This document shows positions 33,080 through 42,363 of a stretch of DNA of 64,000 nt, piece by piece. The stretch is taken from the NCBI GenBank assembly GCA_963709665.1, contig CAVPWU010000003.1, forward strand, positions 284,910 through 348,909, in the 5' to 3' direction. Below the pieces are notes generated by a model. That model searched no databases. It had not been told where the DNA came from and was given only the letters and a program-made list of their open reading frames with translations. Positions within the stretch are counted from its first letter, which is position 1, and the number at the start of each line of letters is the position of its first letter. The translations under genes were made by a program, and so were the position numbers. This stretch comes from DASZIT01 sp963709665. GTDB lineage: Bacteria > Actinomycetota > Acidimicrobiia > Acidimicrobiales > RAAP-2.

Positions 33080-34862
33080 GGATCTCCTCCTCGTCGTGGT
33101 CCGGCTCGACCTCCACCGGCCGCAGGTGGCGCACCGGCGGCTCCTCGAGCCCGTCGTCGAGTCTGTCACGGAATGCGGCCGGCGGGGGACGGACGGGGGC
33201 GGCTGGCGGGGGCCCGTCGCCCCGGTCCCCGGGCGGGAACGGGCCCCCGGGGGACGGCCGTCGCCCCGGGGGGTGGTGCCGCCGGTCGCGGGCGGCCAGG
33301 ACGGCGGCGGCCCCGAAGTAGGCGACCGTCCCGGCCACCAGGGCCAGCAGGACCCGGCCGGCCAGGGCCGCCCCGTGGTCGGCGGCCGACACGCTGACCG
33401 CCAGCACCAGCACCACCGCCATCACCACGGTGGCGCCGATGACCCGGCGCACCGGGCGCATGATCGACTCCCCGCCGATCCCCCCGATCCGCCGGCCCAC
33501 CACCCGGACGGCCGCCACCGCCCCCACCGTGTAGGCGATGGACAGCGACAGGGCCAGGCCCCGGACCCCCAGCGGGTGGACCAGCACCACCCCGGTCACG
33601 ATGTTGACGGCGTTCTCCACCAGGTAGAGCCGGAACGCCGTCTTGGTGTCCTGCATCGACTGCAGGACCCGGATCATGTAGAGGAAGACGCAGAAGCCGG
33701 GGAGGCCGAGGGCGAACATGGCCAGGGCGGCGGCGGTGCCCGAGGCATCGGCGACGGTGGTGCTCCCGTGGGCCAGCACCAGGTCGATCAGCGGGCGGGC
33801 CAGGATCAGCAGGCCGACGGCCGACGGGATGATGATGGCCAGCATGGAGCGCATGCCGTAGGCCAGGCGCCGCCGGAAGCCCACCATGTCCCGCAGCGCC
33901 CACCGGGACGACAGCGAGGGGGTGACCACGCTCATGATCGACACCGCCACCACCCCGTAGGGGAGCTGGAAGAAGGTGTAGGCGTAGGTGTAGGCGGTCA
34001 CCGCCCCCTGGGGTCTGACGGCGTCGGCCAGCGCCAGGATCACCACCAGGGCCACCTGGTTGGCCACCACGAACCCGAAGGTCCACGAGGCCAGGCCGAG
34101 GATGGTGCGCATCGCCTCGTGGGCCGGGGCCCAGAGGAAGCGGAGGTGGAGCTTGGACCGGGCCAGGGACGGGACGAGCAGCACGCACTGGAGGAGCACG
34201 CCGGCGGTGGTGCCGAAGCCCAGGATGATCAGGGCGTGCTCGTTGCGCTGGACGGCGGCCAGCGAGGGGTGGGGCACCAGGGCGTGGAACCACAGCAGGA
34301 TCACGATGACCAGGACGTTGTTGACGATGGGGACGAAGGCCGGGGCGGCGAACTTCCCCCGGGTGTTGAGCAGGGCGGTGAACAGCCCGATCAGCCCGTA
34401 GGCGGCCAGCTGGGGAACGAACCACCGCAGCAGGCTGATGGCCACGTGCTGCTGGCTGACCCGGTCGGGGTTGTGGTTGGTGGCGGTGTAGAGGTGGATG
34501 ATCGACGGGGTGAGGAAGAAGAAGGCCACGGTGGCGGCGGTGAGGACCACGATGGTGACGGTGGTCACCGCCGAGATGGCGTCCCAGGCCTCCTGCCGGG
34601 GGCGGGTGCTGAGCCGGTCGACGAAGACCGGGACGAAGGTGGCCGACAGCACCCCGCCGATGACGATGTCGGTGATGATGTTGGGGGTGGTGTTGGCCAG
34701 GTTGTAGGCGTCGGCCAGGCCGCCGGTGCCGAGCACGTAGGTGAGGGCGACGATCCGGCCCACGCCGGTGACCCGGGACAGGGTGGTGCCGACCGCCATG
34801 CCGACGGTGGAGCCGACCAGTCCCTTCTCCCTCCACGACGGGGCCGCCGCCGCGTCGGTCAT
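33051..34862 (-). CDS. murJ: Lipid II flippase MurJ (MviN)
   Basis: 603 residues with about 14 hydrophobic segments. N-terminal STVGMAVGTTLSRVTGVGRI and ADAYNLANTTPNI are MurJ signatures. The last 80 residues are a Pro/Arg-rich cytoplasmic tail, without the pseudokinase domain of the mycobacterial MviN. Flips lipid II to the outside. Start ATG overlaps the DUF6049 gene stop by four bases. Confidence 0.93.
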   Translation of the reverse strand: MTDAAAAPSWREKGLVGSTVGMAVGTTLSRVTGVGRIVALTYVLGTGGLADAYNLANTTPNIITDIVIGGVLSATFVPVFVDRLSTRPRQEAWDAISAVTTVTIVVLTAATVAFFFLTPSIIHLYTATNHNPDRVSQQHVAISLLRWFVPQLAAYGLIGLFTALLNTRGKFAAPAFVPIVNNVLVIVILLWFHALVPHPSLAAVQRNEHALIILGFGTTAGVLLQCVLLVPSLARSKLHLRFLWAPAHEAMRTILGLASWTFGFVVANQVALVVILALADAVRPQGAVTAYTYAYTFFQLPYGVVAVSIMSVVTPSLSSRWALRDMVGFRRRLAYGMRSMLAIIIPSAVGLLILARPLIDLVLAHGSTTVADASGTAAALAMFALGLPGFCVFLYMIRVLQSMQDTKTAFRLYLVENAVNIVTGVVLVHPLGVRGLALSLSIAYTVGAVAAVRVVGRRIGGIGGESIMRPVRRVIGATVVMAVVLVLAVSVSAADHGAALAGRVLLALVAGTVAYFGAAAVLAARDRRHHPPGRRPSPGGPFPPGDRGDGPPPAAPVRPPPAAFRDRLDDGLEEPPVRHLRPVEVEPDHDEEEIHGPGPGSHR

Positions 34863-37108
34863 GCGGGCTCCGGCGGCGGGTCGCTGGCGCGGAGTCGCCG
34901 ACGGCGGAGCCCGGTCCGGATCCACCAGGCGGCCAGGACCAGGACCGCCCCCGCCGACAGGGCCACCCCGACCACCGACACGGCGTCGGAGCGGACGGTG
35001 ACCAGCCCCTCGGTCATCACCAGGCCTCCGGCGGGAGCCTGGTAGACGATGGTGAGCTTGAACTCACCGGAGGTCCGGGCCTCCACGTTGACGTAGAAGT
35101 TGTTGACGGAGTGGAGGAGCGGCGCCGACATCGAGATCCTGGGCTGGCCGTTGGCGAACAGCAGGCGGTCGCTGGTCAGGGTGAGGGTGCCGGCCACCGG
35201 CCCGGGCAACGCCGCCGACTTGGCGATGGTGATGGGGATCTGGCCCCGTCGGGCGGCCAGGGTCACCGTCTGGTCGCCGGCCAGCGACAGCTGGTCGAGC
35301 TGGACGTCGATGGCGGCGGCGGTGTTGTGGAGGATGGCGGTCGGCTGGCCGGGCCGGAGACCCTGGGCCTCCGAGGCCAGCACCGTGTCCCCCAGCTGGA
35401 CGGCGAGGTCCCGGGACGGGGTGGCGGCCGGGGCGACGGCGGTGGCCAGGGAGTCGACCCGGCCCCGTTGGGTGCGGATGGCGGTGGCGGGAAGGTTGGC
35501 GGGGGAGGGGGTGGTGAGCCGGCACCCGCTGGTGCAGGCCACCGGCCCGGTGTCCGCCTGGGCCACCGTGACCGGCTGGAGGATCTGGCTCGAGCCCAGG
35601 GCGCCCATCAACGTCGTCACCAGGGTGGCGTCGGGGGTCCAGCCGGGGCCGGGCACCGCCACCAGGGTGCGGGGCCTGGTGAGGTTGGGGTACTCGAAGT
35701 AGATCTGGGCCATCTCGGCCAGCAGCTGGGAGGCCACCAGCACCGGTTGGGACGGGTCGGAGGTGAACCGGGCGGAGAGGTCGGCGTTGGAGACGAGGGC
35801 GGTCACCCCCGCCCCGTGGGGCGAGTTGACGGTGAACGGCTCGGCGCTGGATCCGGACGACGGGGAGGAGGTGACGGCGGAGGGGGGCACCACCACCTGG
35901 TGGTAGCCGGCGGCGGCCAGCTGGGCCAGGGTGGGGTCGTCCAGCCCGTCGCCGGTGATCCAGGGCCCGGCGCCGGCGCCCGTCGTGTGTTCGATGGTGG
36001 CGGCGTCGAGGAGCTGGTCGCTCCGGGACAGCTGCAGGCCGAGCTCGGAGGTGAGGCCGGCGTCGACCAGGGCGGTGGGGTCGACCGGGGTGTACGGGGC
36101 GGCCACGAACTCCGAGGTGCCGCGGGCCGACAGCTGGCTGAGGGCGGTGAGGGTGGGCAGGTGGCCGGTGTCCGCCAGCGCCTGGACGGTCTGGCCGCCG
36201 AGCTCGATGGTGGCGGGGGCCGACGAGGTGGTGACCAGGGCGTCGGCGGTGGCGGTGACCGCCGCCACCCCGGCCGGCCGGGGACGGGCCAGGGCGTCGG
36301 CCGGCGAGGCCAGCAGCTGGGCGTCGGTGGGCCGCACGGCCGGGCCGATGGTCAGCGACAGGGGGATGACGGTGGCCACCTGCAGCTTCCGGGGGGCGGT
36401 GGCGGTGACGTAGACCAGGTCGGTGGTGATGGCGTCCACCGCCGACCCCGAGGCGGTGTCGACCAGCTGGAGGTGGACCGGGTAGACGCCGGCCCCGCAC
36501 TCGGCGTCGTCGGCCTGCAGGTGCACGGTGAGGTCGGCGGGGGAGAGCTCGCCGGCCTGGTCGCCGGTGTCGACGGTGAGGGTGAGGTCGGCCGCCCCGT
36601 CCACCGTCGGGAGGCCGGTCCAGGGGAGCGGGGTGGTGGTCCTGGCCACCGGCGTGCCCTGCGGCTCGGCGGCGGCCAGCGACTGGGTGAGGGCCGAGAC
36701 GCTGGACAGGCAGGAGTAGACGGCCACCGACAGCCCCAGGTCGGCGGGGGCCGGGGCGCCGGCCCCGGCCCGGAGCCGGAGGTCGAACTGGTCGGCCGCC
36801 GGCGTCACCCACGGGGTCTGGGAGACCAGCGCCAGGCCGGCGGAGCCGGCCGACGAGGAGCTGGCGGCCGCGGTGGCCGCGGCCGCGGCGGCGTGGGCGG
36901 CCGCGGCGGCCGCGGCCTTGGCGGCGTCGGCGGCCGGAACCGTGGTGGTGGAGGTGGTCGGGGAGGGGGCGGCACCGGCCGGGGCGATCGCCCCGGAGCT
37001 CAGCGGGACCACCACCAGCAGCGCCGCCAGCACCGACGTCAGGTGGGGCCACCGGGCAGGGCGCACTCCCACCCCGGCGACCGGGGCGGGCCCGTCCCCG
37101 GGTGGCAT
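34859..37108 (-). CDS. DUF6049-like secreted/membrane-anchored protein (mycobacterial Rv3909 position)
   Basis: About 749 residues. An N-terminal hydrophobic segment (LTSVLAALLVVVPLSS) is a signal peptide or anchor; then a Thr/Pro and long poly-Ala stretch, a large beta-rich extracytoplasmic region and a C-terminal helix (VVGVALSAGAVLVLAAWWI) followed by a basic tail. It occupies the same place between murJ and pcnA as in mycobacteria. Function unknown; context suggests cell-envelope work with MurJ. ATG 37108 is preferred to the GTG at 37162 because the signal sequence then begins at a normal distance. Confidence 0.8.
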   Translation of the reverse strand: MPPGDGPAPVAGVGVRPARWPHLTSVLAALLVVVPLSSGAIAPAGAAPSPTTSTTTVPAADAAKAAAAAAAHAAAAAATAAASSSSAGSAGLALVSQTPWVTPAADQFDLRLRAGAGAPAPADLGLSVAVYSCLSSVSALTQSLAAAEPQGTPVARTTTPLPWTGLPTVDGAADLTLTVDTGDQAGELSPADLTVHLQADDAECGAGVYPVHLQLVDTASGSAVDAITTDLVYVTATAPRKLQVATVIPLSLTIGPAVRPTDAQLLASPADALARPRPAGVAAVTATADALVTTSSAPATIELGGQTVQALADTGHLPTLTALSQLSARGTSEFVAAPYTPVDPTALVDAGLTSELGLQLSRSDQLLDAATIEHTTGAGAGPWITGDGLDDPTLAQLAAAGYHQVVVPPSAVTSSPSSGSSAEPFTVNSPHGAGVTALVSNADLSARFTSDPSQPVLVASQLLAEMAQIYFEYPNLTRPRTLVAVPGPGWTPDATLVTTLMGALGSSQILQPVTVAQADTGPVACTSGCRLTTPSPANLPATAIRTQRGRVDSLATAVAPAATPSRDLAVQLGDTVLASEAQGLRPGQPTAILHNTAAAIDVQLDQLSLAGDQTVTLAARRGQIPITIAKSAALPGPVAGTLTLTSDRLLFANGQPRISMSAPLLHSVNNFYVNVEARTSGEFKLTIVYQAPAGGLVMTEGLVTVRSDAVSVVGVALSAGAVLVLAAWWIRTGLRRRRLRASDPPPEPA

Positions 37109-37202
37109 CGAGCCTCGGGGTCGGCCGTCGCGCGGGCACGGACTGCCTGGTTCCCGGATCACCTCGCAGGCAGCCTACGTCAGCGGCACTACCCTCGGCG
37201 GC

Positions 37203-38597
37203 GTGTTCCCCGAGCGACTGAGGCCGTTGGTGCGGGCGACGGCGGAGCTCGCCGAGCGGTTCGCGGCGGCCGGCCACACCCTCTACCTGGTGGGCGGGTC
37301 GGTGCGGGACGCCATCGTGGCCGGGGACCCGGCCGACGGCGGGCCGGGCGACCACGACCTCGACTTCACCACCGACGCCCGACCCGACGACATCGAGGCG
37401 CTGGTGTCCGGCTGGGCGGACGCCGTGTGGACCCAGGGCAAGCGGTTCGGCACCATCGGGTGCCGGCACGCCGGCCGACAGTACGAGATCACCACCCACC
37501 GGGCCGAGGCGTACGCACCGGACTCCCGCAAGCCCGAGGTGGCCTTCGGCGACAGCATCGAGGACGACCTGTCCCGGCGGGACTTCACCGTCAACGCCAT
37601 GGCCCTGCGCCTCCCCGACCTGGAGCTGATCGACCCGTTCGGCGGCCTGGCCGACCTGGCCGCCCGCCGGCTCCGGACCCCGCTCGACCCCGAGGTGTCC
37701 TTCGCCGACGACCCGTTGCGGATGCTCCGGGCCGCCCGCTTCGTGGCCAAGCTGGACCTGGAGCCCGACCCGGGGCTCGTCGAGGCGGTGCGGTCCGGTC
37801 ACCACCGCCTGTCCATCGTGTCGGCCGAGCGGATCCGGGACGAGCTGGACAAGATGCTGGTGGTGGCCGTCCCCTCCACCGCCCTGTGGTTCGTGGTCCG
37901 CACCGGCCTGGCCGGGGAGTTCCTCCCCGAGCTGCCCGGCCTGGCCCTCGAGCAGGACCCGGTCCACCGGCACAAGGACGTGCTGGCCCACACCCTGGCG
38001 GTGGTGGACAAGACCAGCGACGACCGCCTCCTCCGGCTGGCCGCCCTCTTCCACGACGTCGGCAAGCCGAGGACCCGGGCCTTCGTGGACGGCGGGGTCA
38101 CCTTCCACCACCACGAGGTGGTGGGGGCGCGGATGACCCGCCAGCGGATGACCGCCCTCAAGTACTCCAACGAGGACATCGAGACGGTGGTGGAGCTGGT
38201 CAACCTCCACCTGCGCTTCCACACCTACCGGCTGGGGTGGACCGACCGGGCCGTCCGCCGCTACGTGCGGGACGCCGGGCCGCACCTCGACCGGCTCAAC
38301 GAGCTGACCCGGTGCGACTGCACCACCCGGAACGCCGCCAAGGCCAAGGCGCTCGGGCGCCGGATGGACGAGCTCGAGGCCCGCATCGCCGAGCTCCGCA
38401 CCCAGGAGGAGCTCGACGCCATCCGCCCGGAGCTGGACGGTGGCCAGGTCATGGCCCAGCTGGGCCTGGCCCCCGGACGCGACGTGGGTCGGGCGCTGGC
38501 CTTCCTGCTGGACCTCCGGATGGAGGAGGGCCCCCTCGGCGAGGAGGAGGCCCGCCGGCGCCTCGGCGAGTGGTGGGCGACCCAGGCCGGAGCCTGA
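37203..38597 (+). CDS. pcnA: CCA tRNA nucleotidyltransferase
   Basis: 464 residues. Nucleotidyltransferase core GGSVRDAI ... DHDLDFTTDA, then RRDFTVNAMAL and an HD domain with LFHDVGKPRT. Adds or repairs the 3' CCA of tRNAs, which is needed because the tRNA-Ile gene here does not encode CCA. GTG 37203 start, 94 bases from the divergent DUF6049 start. Confidence 0.93.
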   Translation: MFPERLRPLVRATAELAERFAAAGHTLYLVGGSVRDAIVAGDPADGGPGDHDLDFTTDARPDDIEALVSGWADAVWTQGKRFGTIGCRHAGRQYEITTHRAEAYAPDSRKPEVAFGDSIEDDLSRRDFTVNAMALRLPDLELIDPFGGLADLAARRLRTPLDPEVSFADDPLRMLRAARFVAKLDLEPDPGLVEAVRSGHHRLSIVSAERIRDELDKMLVVAVPSTALWFVVRTGLAGEFLPELPGLALEQDPVHRHKDVLAHTLAVVDKTSDDRLLRLAALFHDVGKPRTRAFVDGGVTFHHHEVVGARMTRQRMTALKYSNEDIETVVELVNLHLRFHTYRLGWTDRAVRRYVRDAGPHLDRLNELTRCDCTTRNAAKAKALGRRMDELEARIAELRTQEELDAIRPELDGGQVMAQLGLAPGRDVGRALAFLLDLRMEEGPLGEEEARRRLGEWWATQAGA

Positions 38598-38612
38598 GCC
38601 GGGCGGTCAGGC
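38592..38612. terminator. Shared hairpin containing both stop codons (pcnA/ino1)
   Basis: GCCTGA (38592-38597) pairs with TCAGGC (38607-38612). The pcnA TGA (38595-38597) and the ino1 stop, seen as TCA (38607-38609), lie in the two arms. Same design as four other convergent pairs in the window. Confidence 0.6.
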
Positions 38613-39704
38613 CTCGGGCCAGACCGGGTTGGCCTCGCCGTCGGCGAACGCCTCCACCATGGCCTGGGCGATGTCGTCGTGGTACTGCACCGGCGGCGAC
38701 TTCATGAAGTAGGCGGAGGGGCCGAGCAGCGGGCCGCCGATGCCCCGGTCGAGGGCCAGCTTGGCGCACCGCACGGCGTCGATGATGACGCCGGCCGAGT
38801 TGGGGGAGTCCCACACCTCGAGCTTGAGCTCGAGGTTGAGCGGGACGTCGCCGAAGTTGCGGCCCTCCATGCGGATGTAGGCCCACTTGCGGTCGTTCAG
38901 CCACGGGACGTGGTCCGACGGGCCGATGTGGACGTCGTCCTCGGAGAGCACGCTGTCCTCGATCTGGCTGGTGACGGCCTGGGTCTTCGAGACCTTCTTG
39001 GACTCCAGCCGGCTGCGCTCCAGCATGTTCTTGAAGTCCATGTTCCCGCCCACGTTCAGCTGGTAGGTGTGGTCGAGGGCCAGGCCCCGGTCCTCGAACA
39101 GGCGGGTGAGGATGCGGTGGACGATGGTGGAGCCGACCTGGCTCTTGATGTCGTCACCCACGATGGGCAGCCCGGCGTCGCGGAACCGCTGGGCCCACTC
39201 GGGGTCGGAGGCGATGAACACCGGGATGGCGTTGACGAAGCCCACCCCGGCCTGGAGGCAGGCGTCGGCGTAGAACCGCTGGGCCTCCTCGGAGCCGACC
39301 GGCAGGTAGCTGACCAGCACGTCGGCCTTGGCGTCCCGGAGGGCGGCCACCACGTCGACCGGCTCGGCCGGCGACTCCTCGACGGTCTCCCGGTAGTACT
39401 TGCCGAAGCCGTCGAGGGTCGGGCCCCGGAGGACGGGGACCCCGAGGTCGCCGACGGAGGCGAACCGGAAGGTGTTGTTCTGGCCGGAGAAGATGGCCTT
39501 GCCCAGGTCGAGGCCGACCTTGGCGGCGTCGGCGTCGAAGGCGGTCACGAAGGTCAGGTCCCGGACGTGGTAGCCGCCCAGGTCCACGTGCATCAGCCCG
39601 GGGACCGTCTCGCTGGGGTCGGCGTCCTTGTAGTACTCGACGCCCTGGATGAGCGAGCTGGCGCAGTTGCCCACGCCGGCGATCGCCACTCGGATGGTGC
39701 TCAT
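38607..39704 (-). CDS. ino1: Inositol-3-phosphate synthase
   Basis: 365 residues. NAD-binding IAGVGNCASSLIQGVEYY, catalytic-region DDIKSQVGSTIVHR and GGNMDF are signatures. Converts glucose-6-phosphate to 1L-myo-inositol 1-phosphate for phosphatidylinositol and mycothiol. Four-base overlap with padR upstream. Confidence 0.95.
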   Translation of the reverse strand: MSTIRVAIAGVGNCASSLIQGVEYYKDADPSETVPGLMHVDLGGYHVRDLTFVTAFDADAAKVGLDLGKAIFSGQNNTFRFASVGDLGVPVLRGPTLDGFGKYYRETVEESPAEPVDVVAALRDAKADVLVSYLPVGSEEAQRFYADACLQAGVGFVNAIPVFIASDPEWAQRFRDAGLPIVGDDIKSQVGSTIVHRILTRLFEDRGLALDHTYQLNVGGNMDFKNMLERSRLESKKVSKTQAVTSQIEDSVLSEDDVHIGPSDHVPWLNDRKWAYIRMEGRNFGDVPLNLELKLEVWDSPNSAGVIIDAVRCAKLALDRGIGGPLLGPSAYFMKSPPVQYHDDIAQAMVEAFADGEANPVWPEA

Positions 39705-40378
39705 GATTCGGTTCCCTTCGATGCGGTTGTGGCGGTCCCCAGGGAGCGGGGACCGGCGTGGTCCGGTACGGATGCTGCGGTCTGCCTCTGCTTCTCCGAC
39801 TCGATGAGCCGGTCGAGCCACGAGAGCTCGTGCTCGGTGGTTTCGGTGCTGTGCTCGACCAGCGAGCGGGTGTAGCTGTCGAAGTCGCCGCCCGCCGCCC
39901 GGGCCCGGTCGGCGGTCAGGCGCCGGGCCAGCTGGTCGCGGCGCCGCTCGAGCAGGCCGAGCCGGGCCTGGGGGGCCAGGTGCCGGGCGAAGGCCAGACG
40001 GAGGCTGAAGCTCCGGGCCTCGTCGGTGCCCACCGGCTCGTCGGCGTCGAGGAGCTCGGCGAAGAGGGCCCGGCCCCGGTCGGTGATCCGGTAGACCTTG
40101 CGCGACCGCTTGGTGCCGCGGGTGGAGCCCGCCCGGCGCGACCGGAGGGCGGCGCGCTCGCCGCCCAGGGAGCCGGTCAGGGGGACGGGAGCGGCGGCGG
40201 CGGCCGACGACTCGGTGGCGGTCACCGCCCCGTCCGCCTCCAACCGTGACAGCGCCGGGTAGAGCGAGCCGAACGAGATGTTGGCGAACAGCCCGAGCTC
40301 GTCACGGAGGCGCTTGCGGATCTCGTACCCGTGGAACTCACCCTCCTGCAGGAGGCCGAGAATGGCCAGGTCGAGCAT
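39701..40378 (-). CDS. PadR-family transcriptional regulator
   Basis: 225 residues. Winged helix begins MLDLAILGLLQEGEFHGYEI and continues with FGSLYPALSRLEADG; a C-terminal Vir-type helical dimerisation part follows. The wing carries an insertion of about 40 residues (SAAAAAPVPLTGSLGGERAA) that PadRs usually lack. ino1-padR is the mycobacterial arrangement (Rv0046c-Rv0047c). Probably controls ino1 and itself through the palindrome at 40448-40468. Confidence 0.92.
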   Translation of the reverse strand: MLDLAILGLLQEGEFHGYEIRKRLRDELGLFANISFGSLYPALSRLEADGAVTATESSAAAAAPVPLTGSLGGERAALRSRRAGSTRGTKRSRKVYRITDRGRALFAELLDADEPVGTDEARSFSLRLAFARHLAPQARLGLLERRRDQLARRLTADRARAAGGDFDSYTRSLVEHSTETTEHELSWLDRLIESEKQRQTAASVPDHAGPRSLGTATTASKGTES

Positions 40379-40438
40379 TCAGAGACCCCGTCGGGAGCCG
40401 TCGGTGTGCCTGTGCCACCCGGAGTTCATGAACTGCAT
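40379..40438 (-). CDS. Possible leader peptide upstream of padR
   Basis: A 19-codon frame (MQFMNSGWHRHTDGSRRGL) whose TGA stop abuts the padR ATG (TGAATG). GGAGG at 40440-40444 is too near the first ATG but correctly placed for the second one (16 codons, 40379-40429). If translated it would couple padR translation to it. Short, so unproven. Confidence 0.3.
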   Translation of the reverse strand: MQFMNSGWHRHTDGSRRGL

Positions 40439-40447
40439 ACCTCCCAC

Positions 40448-40468
40448 GATATATCAGACTGATATATC
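40448..40468. promoter_or_regulatory. Perfect palindromic operator upstream of padR-ino1
   Basis: Arms GATATATCAG and CTGATATATC flank a single A: 21 bases, perfect two-fold symmetry, strikingly AT-rich in this GC-rich region. Lies between the divergent padR and DUF5318 genes. PadR dimers bind such inverted repeats. Confidence 0.75.
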
Positions 40469-40576
40469 GGCGCAACGCACCCTGCAGGCCGGAGGCCACC
40501 GAGAGCCCCTCCGGACGGCGTCCGTGCGGCCGGAAACCGGGCGACTCCGGAGGTGCGACGGGTTACCCTGAACGAC

Positions 40577-41020
40577 GTGAGCTTCCGACCCGGGGCACTC
40601 GAGGGCGTCCAGACGTCCCCGACTGGAGGGCAGGTCGAGTACAAGCTCGCCCGGAACGCGGTGGTGCGGGAGTTCCGCAAGGGCCGCCTCTCCAGACTCG
40701 ACGTCTGCGACGCCCACCCCGAGCTGCTCCGGGCCGCCGTCCACCTGGGCGTCCCCACCGGCGAGCGGTGCCCGATCTGCGAGGAGTCGGAGGTGGTCGA
40801 CGTGACCTTCGTCTTCGGCTCCCGGCTCCCCTCCGGGGGGCGGTGCGTGGCCACCAAGGCCGAGCTGGCCCGGTACTGGCGCCGGAAGGACCCGGTGGTC
40901 TGTTACGTGGTGGAGGTCTGCCGGGCGTGCCGGTGGAACCACCTGGCCCGCATGTACCCCGCCGGCGCCGGGGTGGAGGCGGTGGCCCGGCCGCCCCTGC
41001 GCAGCCGCACCCCCGGCTGA
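40577..41020 (+). CDS. DUF5318 zinc-ribbon-like protein
   Basis: 147 residues. Two Cys pairs (CPIC, CRAC) likely bind zinc; the body resembles mycobacterial Rv0049, e.g. VCDAHPELLRAA and VVEVCRACRWNHL. Role unknown. GTG 40577 is chosen because TACCCT at 40564-40569 would give a leaderless transcript starting there; in-frame GTG 40553 is alternative. In mycobacteria ponA1 follows this gene; here it does not. Confidence 0.8.
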   Translation: MSFRPGALEGVQTSPTGGQVEYKLARNAVVREFRKGRLSRLDVCDAHPELLRAAVHLGVPTGERCPICEESEVVDVTFVFGSRLPSGGRCVATKAELARYWRRKDPVVCYVVEVCRACRWNHLARMYPAGAGVEAVARPPLRSRTPG

Positions 41021-41024
41021 GCCG

Positions 41025-41333
41025 ATGGAGATCCCCCTGGCCTGCGAGCTGGACGCCGCCGCCGCCCGGGCCCAGGTCGACGAGTGGTCCGACCTCCTGG
41101 CCCGGTCGGTCGACGGCTCCACCCGGGTGGCGCCCGGTAGGGCCGAGCTCCGCCTGCGCCAGGGCGCCGACGTGGGGGAGGTGGTGGCCCTGGCCCAGCG
41201 GGAGGCGCGCTGCTGCGGCTTCTTCCGGTTCCGCCTGGCCATCGGGGCCGACCGGGTGACGCTGGTGGTGGAGGTGCCCGACGCCGCCGCCCCGGCGCTC
41301 GACGGGTTCGCCCCGCCCCCGCCCGGCGGCTGA
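41025..41333 (+). CDS. Small protein of unknown function
   Basis: 102 residues. Central pattern LAQREARCCGFFRFRL and TLVVEVPDAAAPAL resembles a Cys-containing module found alone or attached to MerR-type regulators, but there is no HTH here. Four bases after the DUF5318 gene, so probably co-transcribed. Confidence 0.6.
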   Translation: MEIPLACELDAAAARAQVDEWSDLLARSVDGSTRVAPGRAELRLRQGADVGEVVALAQREARCCGFFRFRLAIGADRVTLVVEVPDAAAPALDGFAPPPPGG

Positions 41334-41482
41334 GACGGCCGGCGCCGGGTTCGCCCCGCCACCCGGCCCGCCGGCGGGGTAGGCTGTGGTCGGCAGTCCG
41401 AAGCTCCGAGGTGGTCGCCAGACCACCGCTCCACACCGCCGGAATCCCGCAGGGATCTGGACGGTCGAACAGGAGGAACATC

Positions 41483-42298
41483 ATGCCCGAGTCCCGTCCC
41501 CGGCCGATCACGGCACCCCGGATCCGCGCCTCCAAGCGCCGGGACGGCAGTCCGCCCCTGGTGATGGTCACCGCCTACGACGCCCCCGGGGCCCGGGTGG
41601 CCGACGCCGCCGGCGTCGACCTCATCCTGGTGGGGGACTCGGTGGCCAACGCCGTCCTCGGCTACGAGGACACCCTGCAGGTGACCATCGACGACATGGT
41701 CCACCACACCGCGGCGGTGGCCCGGGCCCGGCCGGCCCCGCTGATCGTGGGCGACCTGCCCTGGATGAGCTACCACGTCGACGTGGCCGACACCCTCCGC
41801 AACGCCGCCGCCCTCATCCGGGCGGGGGCGGGGGCGGTCAAGCTCGAGGGGGGCCGGATCCGGGTGCCCATGGTGGAGGCGCTGGTGGCCGCCGAGATCC
41901 CGGTGATGGGCCATCTGGGGCTGACCCCCCAGTCGGTGCACGCCATGGGGGGCTACAAGGTGCAGGGCAAGGGGGTGGCCGAGGCGGAGGCGCTGGCCGG
42001 CGACGCCAAGGCGCTGGCCGCCGCCGGCTGCTTCGCGGTGGTCCTCGAGGGGATCCCCGAGTCGCTGGGGGCCACCATCACCGAACTGATCGACGTCCCC
42101 ACCATCGGGATCGGCGCCGGGGCGGCCTGTGACGGGCAGGTGCTGGTGATGCACGACCTGCTCGGGTTCAACCCCAGCCCAGCCAAGTTCATCCGCCGGT
42201 ACGCCGACCTGGCCACCGCCGCCACCGAGGCGGTGGCCGCCTACGCCGCCGACGTCCGGTCGGGCGCCTTCCCGGCCGACGCGGAGAGCTACCACTGA
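41483..42298 (+). CDS. panB: 3-methyl-2-oxobutanoate hydroxymethyltransferase
   Basis: 271 residues. LVMVTAYDAP, ILVGDSVANAVLGY, AVKLEGG, GHLGLTPQSVH and ITELIDVPTIGIGAG are PanB motifs (metal and ketoisovalerate binding). First committed enzyme of pantothenate synthesis. ATG 41483 with AGGAGGA at 41471-41477. It ends 15 bases before the rpsF leader promoter TAGTAT. Confidence 0.96.
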   Translation: MPESRPRPITAPRIRASKRRDGSPPLVMVTAYDAPGARVADAAGVDLILVGDSVANAVLGYEDTLQVTIDDMVHHTAAVARARPAPLIVGDLPWMSYHVDVADTLRNAAALIRAGAGAVKLEGGRIRVPMVEALVAAEIPVMGHLGLTPQSVHAMGGYKVQGKGVAEAEALAGDAKALAAAGCFAVVLEGIPESLGATITELIDVPTIGIGAGAACDGQVLVMHDLLGFNPSPAKFIRRYADLATAATEAVAAYAADVRSGAFPADAESYH

Positions 42299-42313
42299 TC
42301 ACCGACTAGTATC

Positions 42314-42363
42314 GGCAGGTCGTTCCGGCCCCGTCTGTCCCAGGGGCCCTGTTCCGACCTGCC
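42314..42363 (+). ncRNA. Candidate S6:S18 leader RNA of the rpsF operon
   Basis: 5' arm GGCAGGTCG (42314-42322) pairs with CGACCTGCC (42355-42363); an inner helix GGCCCC (42327-42332) pairs with GGGGCC (42343-42348). The asymmetric internal loop is TTCC on one side and CTGTTC on the other, next to CCG. S6:S18 autoregulatory leaders in other bacteria have a helix with such a CCG-containing internal loop. -10-like TAGTAT at 42307-42312 would start the transcript at the first arm. Two further hairpins follow (42362-42375 and 42378-42394). Confidence 0.6.

Noticed and set aside
35064..38707. Very long open frames on both strands (over 1000 codons)
   Set aside because: They run opposite to or across the DUF6049 and pcnA genes and consist of Gly/Arg/Pro/Ala repeats; they are frame shadows of GC-rich coding sequence.
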